The position numbers were made by a program, and so were the translations under genes. This document shows, one piece after another, positions 60,421 to 64,000 of a DNA stretch of 64,000 nt. Origin of the DNA: Ficedula albicollis (Eukaryota; Chordata; Aves; Passeriformes; Muscicapidae); the NCBI RefSeq assembly GCF_000247815.1, contig NC_021681.1, forward strand, positions 16,397,192-16,461,191, written 5' to 3'. The notes under the pieces are model-generated. The model was given only the letters and a program-made list of their open reading frames with translations, was not told where the DNA came from and made no database searches. Position 1 is the stretch's first letter, and each line of letters starts with the position of its first letter.

Positions 60421-62763
60421 TGACCTTGGCACAAAGCAGATGGGACAGGCTGGAAGTGACAGCCACCCCATGCTGTGCCCTCCTTCATCACCCAGTTCCC
60501 AAAGTTTGCTGCTTCAGAGGAAGGTACAGGACATTCCCAGGCTGGCAGGTCCAGCACTCAGTGGCCCAGGAGCTGGGATTCAGCTCAGCTTTGCTCACAG
60601 CACTGGTGCACAGGTGTTTGCTGGAGTCACCCCACGGATGCTCTCACTGATCTCACCGAGAGCTCCAGTGCTGCTGTGAGGTGATCCAAACCCTGCTGAG
60701 TGGGCAACCCCTCCCCCTGCAGTCTTCTAATATGTTCAAGATTTTTCTCACTTGGAAATGGATCTAAAGTCACATTTTCCATCCAGCTTCTCCTTGTCCA
60801 TCCCTGCTCACACCTTTTGTTTCTCTTGTCAGCACTTCCCCAGCACCGATGAGACATGAAGCATATCTCACCACCAGCACCTGCTGGAGGCAGCTGCATG
60901 GCTCCTCAGTCTCTTGTTAAGGCTGCTGGAGTCTCATCAGTGACCTGTCTGTGTGGGTTTGGTATCTTTATCACTGTTTATAGCATGGTAGCACACAGGA
61001 TCTTCACCCACCTACGCTAGCCATAGACACAGCTTATCCCCTGCACATTGTACCCTCTGGCCTCCACTCATCACAGACTGGCTTTCCCCAGGGAGCCCAG
61101 ACTGAGAGCTGGAAAAAGGTTTGTGAGTCCCAGTTCAGCCCCCCCCAGGTACTAAAGGATGCCATTAAGGAAAAATCAGACATAGCTGGCTTGCAAGGAA
61201 GTCTTCCTTGGCAAGTCAAGCCTACAACCTTCTCCTGCAGGTCACAGGTGCCCCCATCCACATCACCAGGCTTTCCTAAGGACCAGGCACACCACACCTC
61301 ACCCAAACTGCATCCCTCAGCTTTCTGAGCAGCGTCTGACACTCCTGTGTGCCCCAAGCCTCATGGAGACAGCAGAGGAGGGAGAGAGAGCAAAGGAATC
61401 ATGGGGAAAGTCTTCCCAAGGTCCAGGGTAACAAAAAACTCTCAGCTTCTCTGTAGCTGTTTGTGCAGTTTCTAACTGGTCTGAAGGCAAAAGCAGTGCC
61501 ACTGTGTCAGGCCAGTGAGCACCATTAACCCCTGGCTTCCAGCCATGCTCAGCACCCTGCTCTGAGATGGGAGCACAGTCTGGAGCCATGCCCCGAGGCT
61601 GCAGAGCTTTCCCTGAGGTATAAAACTGATGTTTGAATTTCTTCTGTCTGTAAGCAAGGGCACAGTGTGTCTGGGTCACTGCCTGATGGTGGCTGAGGCA
61701 GACACTGGCTGCAGACTCCTGCCTTGCCCAGTCTGCCCCTGCCTCTCCCCTGCACTGGTAATGTGCTCTGGGTACCTGTGCTCTGCCCCAGAAGTGGCCA
61801 CGACCTGACAGCAGCTGAAATCACCTGTGTGCAGTCAATTTGCGATGCTGCAAATGTTCAATATCAATTTTTTGTGCTCAAATACACTCCCAAAGAGCTC
61901 ACTCAGGAATGAATAATGTAGAAATTGCTCTCCACAAATTCAGCCCAGGGCACCATCCCTCTCTGCCCACTGCTGCTCTCAGGACTAACAACCTTCTGCT
62001 TTTCCCAAACCCATGGCTCATTGTCAGCTGAATTTTTATGTCTTGGAGGGTCGGTTGGAGCGTGAGTAAGAGCCAAGATGTGATTTGAAAGACATTGTAA
62101 ATGTGGTTGCCCCTAAAAGCACAAGCCACGGCAGATTTTGAAGATAACTCTCAGCCCATTTCTGGGTCTCATACATCCAGGTGAGTTGTTGAAGTCAGCC
62201 CCCCACCACCCATACTCCTGTCTCCAGCTGTGTGATCCATACAGCTGTGTTCACCTCCAGCCCACGGAGCAGGTGACGCATTGCCTGCCATTCTGCACAC
62301 CTCCAAACAACTTGCAGGGTGATTAACAGGTTGTAATGAGGGCAGAGCTGCTGCTTGTGGATAATTCTCTGCAGCAAAGCTCACCAAGCCGTCATCAAGA
62401 GCTACAGCTCCCGAGCTGGTTCAGAGTGCACAGAGGCAGGCAAACAGCTCACGGTCCTCTCCTGCATCCCTCAGACCCTGAGTCCTCTTCTACTCCTCTG
62501 TCTGCACATGGTTTCCAGTCTCCCTATTGCTGCTCCAGGGGATGGCCAGTGGAAGGGTTAAATATCCAAACCTTCCTTGGGTGGGGTTGCTAGCAGCGCT
62601 AGGACATCTGGCCTTTCACTTGGCCACATGAGAGGCAGCAGTTTGGGAAGTACATTTGCCAGTTAGTGGCACAATGGCCTCGACATTTTTATTGTCTCTC
62701 TGTGCAGTGGCTCAGCCCTGGACAGTCATCCTCACCATGAGAAATTGAGGTAGGAGACATGAG
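60421..62763. other. Unique non-coding sequence, nothing recognised
   Basis: No coding exon or dispersed repeat found. A C8 run lies near 61140. Confidence 0.45.
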
Positions 62764-62786
62764 ACCTTTCACACTGTGTGAAAGGT
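62764..62786. repeat. Perfect inverted repeat resembling a T-box palindrome
   Basis: Arms acctttcacac (62764-62774) and gtgtgaaaggt (62776-62786) are exact reverse complements around a single t. The inner TTTCACAC and GTGTGAAA halves are the outer parts of the Brachyury palindromic site, but the central CTAG of that site is missing, so spacing differs by three bases. It may bind T-box factors, or may simply be a hairpin. Confidence 0.6.
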
Positions 62787-64000
62787 GCAAGGCACACACC
62801 CAGCTGTGGCTGGGGGGCCTGGGGGTCTCAGCAGTCACACAGTGTGCACCAGGGTAAAGGATGTGTCTGAGACACCTTCTCCTCCTTGCAACATCCCCGT
62901 ACTCCTGCCTTGCCTTCCAGCCTTAGCAACTCTTCAACAACCCAGCTGCCACCCCAGGAATGGGAAGCAAGAGGGATGATCCCTGGAGTGACTGAAAGGC
63001 CCTACAAACATCTGGGTTTCCATGCTGGCAGCGGCAGTCTCCCCTCGTGGCCAGGAGGAAATGAGTCACTTGGCACAATGTCTGTACCAGCTGCCTCAGC
63101 ACTGAGCCAGCCCCAGCACCAGGGCTTTCCCAACAGTTCTGGCCTCACCAGGTGTTGCATTTGAGGCTATAGGAGAGCAGCAAAAAGGACAATGCAATAT
63201 AGTTCCTCATGCAATGGAGAACCAAAAGAGAGAGAGAACTTTATTTAAAGAAACACTACACTTATATAGGGTGGTACGTGCAAAACAGAATAGAAAAGAC
63301 TCATTGGTCCAACAAGGCAGCACCTTTTTGAAAACATGCTTTCTGCAAAATATCATGAGACACTCATATGGCTCTCATGCACCCTGCAGGTGTATAATCA
63401 TTGTTATAATTTCTTGTCCTTGTGCTGGCTGAGAAAGGCTGCTTTCTTGGTTCCCAGTAGTATCCTAATGACAACCAAGCCCAGAAGCAGTGGATGTCAC
63501 CATGACATTTCTCTGTACACCAGACCTTCTTTGGGTCATTTTCTTTCCAGGCTGTGTTACTTGAGATAGCAAACATTGTGAGGACATCTTTTAAAAATGC
63601 TTCCTACCACAGGCAGGGGCCTGAAGAATAAATTTGCATTGGTCATGACACACTCGGGCAGTGTCCCCAGCACCAGTGACACACAGCACATTGCCTGCCT
63701 ACCTCTGCTCCACCAAGGACCAAATGGCACCCCCAGGAGCCACCACTCGTGACAAATTGCTCCCCAGTCACCATTCTACTTGGTGCCATTATAACCTGGA
63801 CCCCATGGAGCAGGTGGACCCAACACAACACTCTGAGGGATGGGATTGTTCATTGCTGCAGCAAACAGAGACCTGCAGGCTTCCACATCCATCACATCCT
63901 CACCACCATGTCTAGAAGTAACTACAGCCACCCAGGAGAAAGGGCTTCCCTTCAGGGAGCTCCTGGTCCTGAGAAAGAATGGACATTCCATAGCAGGAAG
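62787..64000. other. Unique non-coding sequence to window end
   Basis: Nothing recognised. Short frames on both strands overlap without domains. Confidence 0.45.

Overview
The window looks like avian, most likely songbird (passerine), non-coding DNA. Two dispersed repeats point that way: a degraded 3' end of a CR1 LINE at about 48390-48600, and a solo LTR at about 7906-8574 whose layout matches an ERVL-type LTR family I recall as common in passerine genomes. Both attributions rest on remembered family structure, not on a database search. I found no protein-coding exon, tRNA, rRNA or CRISPR array that I can support. The longest open frames (about 236-242 codons) are low-complexity or composition-driven, show no domain, and overlap frames on the other strand. 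The window is best read as part of a gene desert or a very long intron.

Layout: 1-7 kb is mostly unique sequence with two AT-rich candidate regulatory blocks (3990-4390, 5925-6240). A CpG-dense block lies at 7068-7500, followed by a GGGCT minisatellite and the LTR, which carries two separate tandem duplications. From 10 to 21 kb there are several homeodomain-motif-rich blocks (10200-10490, 13120-13330, 15630-15830, 18200-18640, 20310-20770) separated by plain unique DNA. A GC/CpG-rich pair sits at about 21940-22080 and 22590-22830. From 23 to 37 kb there are ancient MIR/L2-like SINE fossils (23880-23985, 30860-30985, 37100-37300), a 60-bp tandem duplication in a TA-rich tract, and further candidate regulatory blocks (28240-28500, 29680-29920, 31370-31530, 33955-34225, 36620-37070). 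The 37-52 kb part holds a CATC/TTAT tetranucleotide array, the CR1 tail, candidate blocks at 40370-40740, 46480-46760 and 47100-47330, and a 590-bp near-identical tandem duplication (49941-51106). The last 12 kb is mainly unique DNA with candidate blocks at 56270-56560, 57770-58080 and 60180-60420.

Two patterns stand out. First, at least ten two-copy direct tandem duplications of 35-590 bp, several almost identical, occur in 64 kb; they are either recent duplications or assembly artefacts. Second, blocks rich in TAAT cores, POU, SOX and bicoid-type sites recur along the window. This is the pattern expected of an enhancer landscape around a developmental regulator, although the target gene cannot be named from this sequence. 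All regulatory calls are inference from motif content and need a cross-species alignment.
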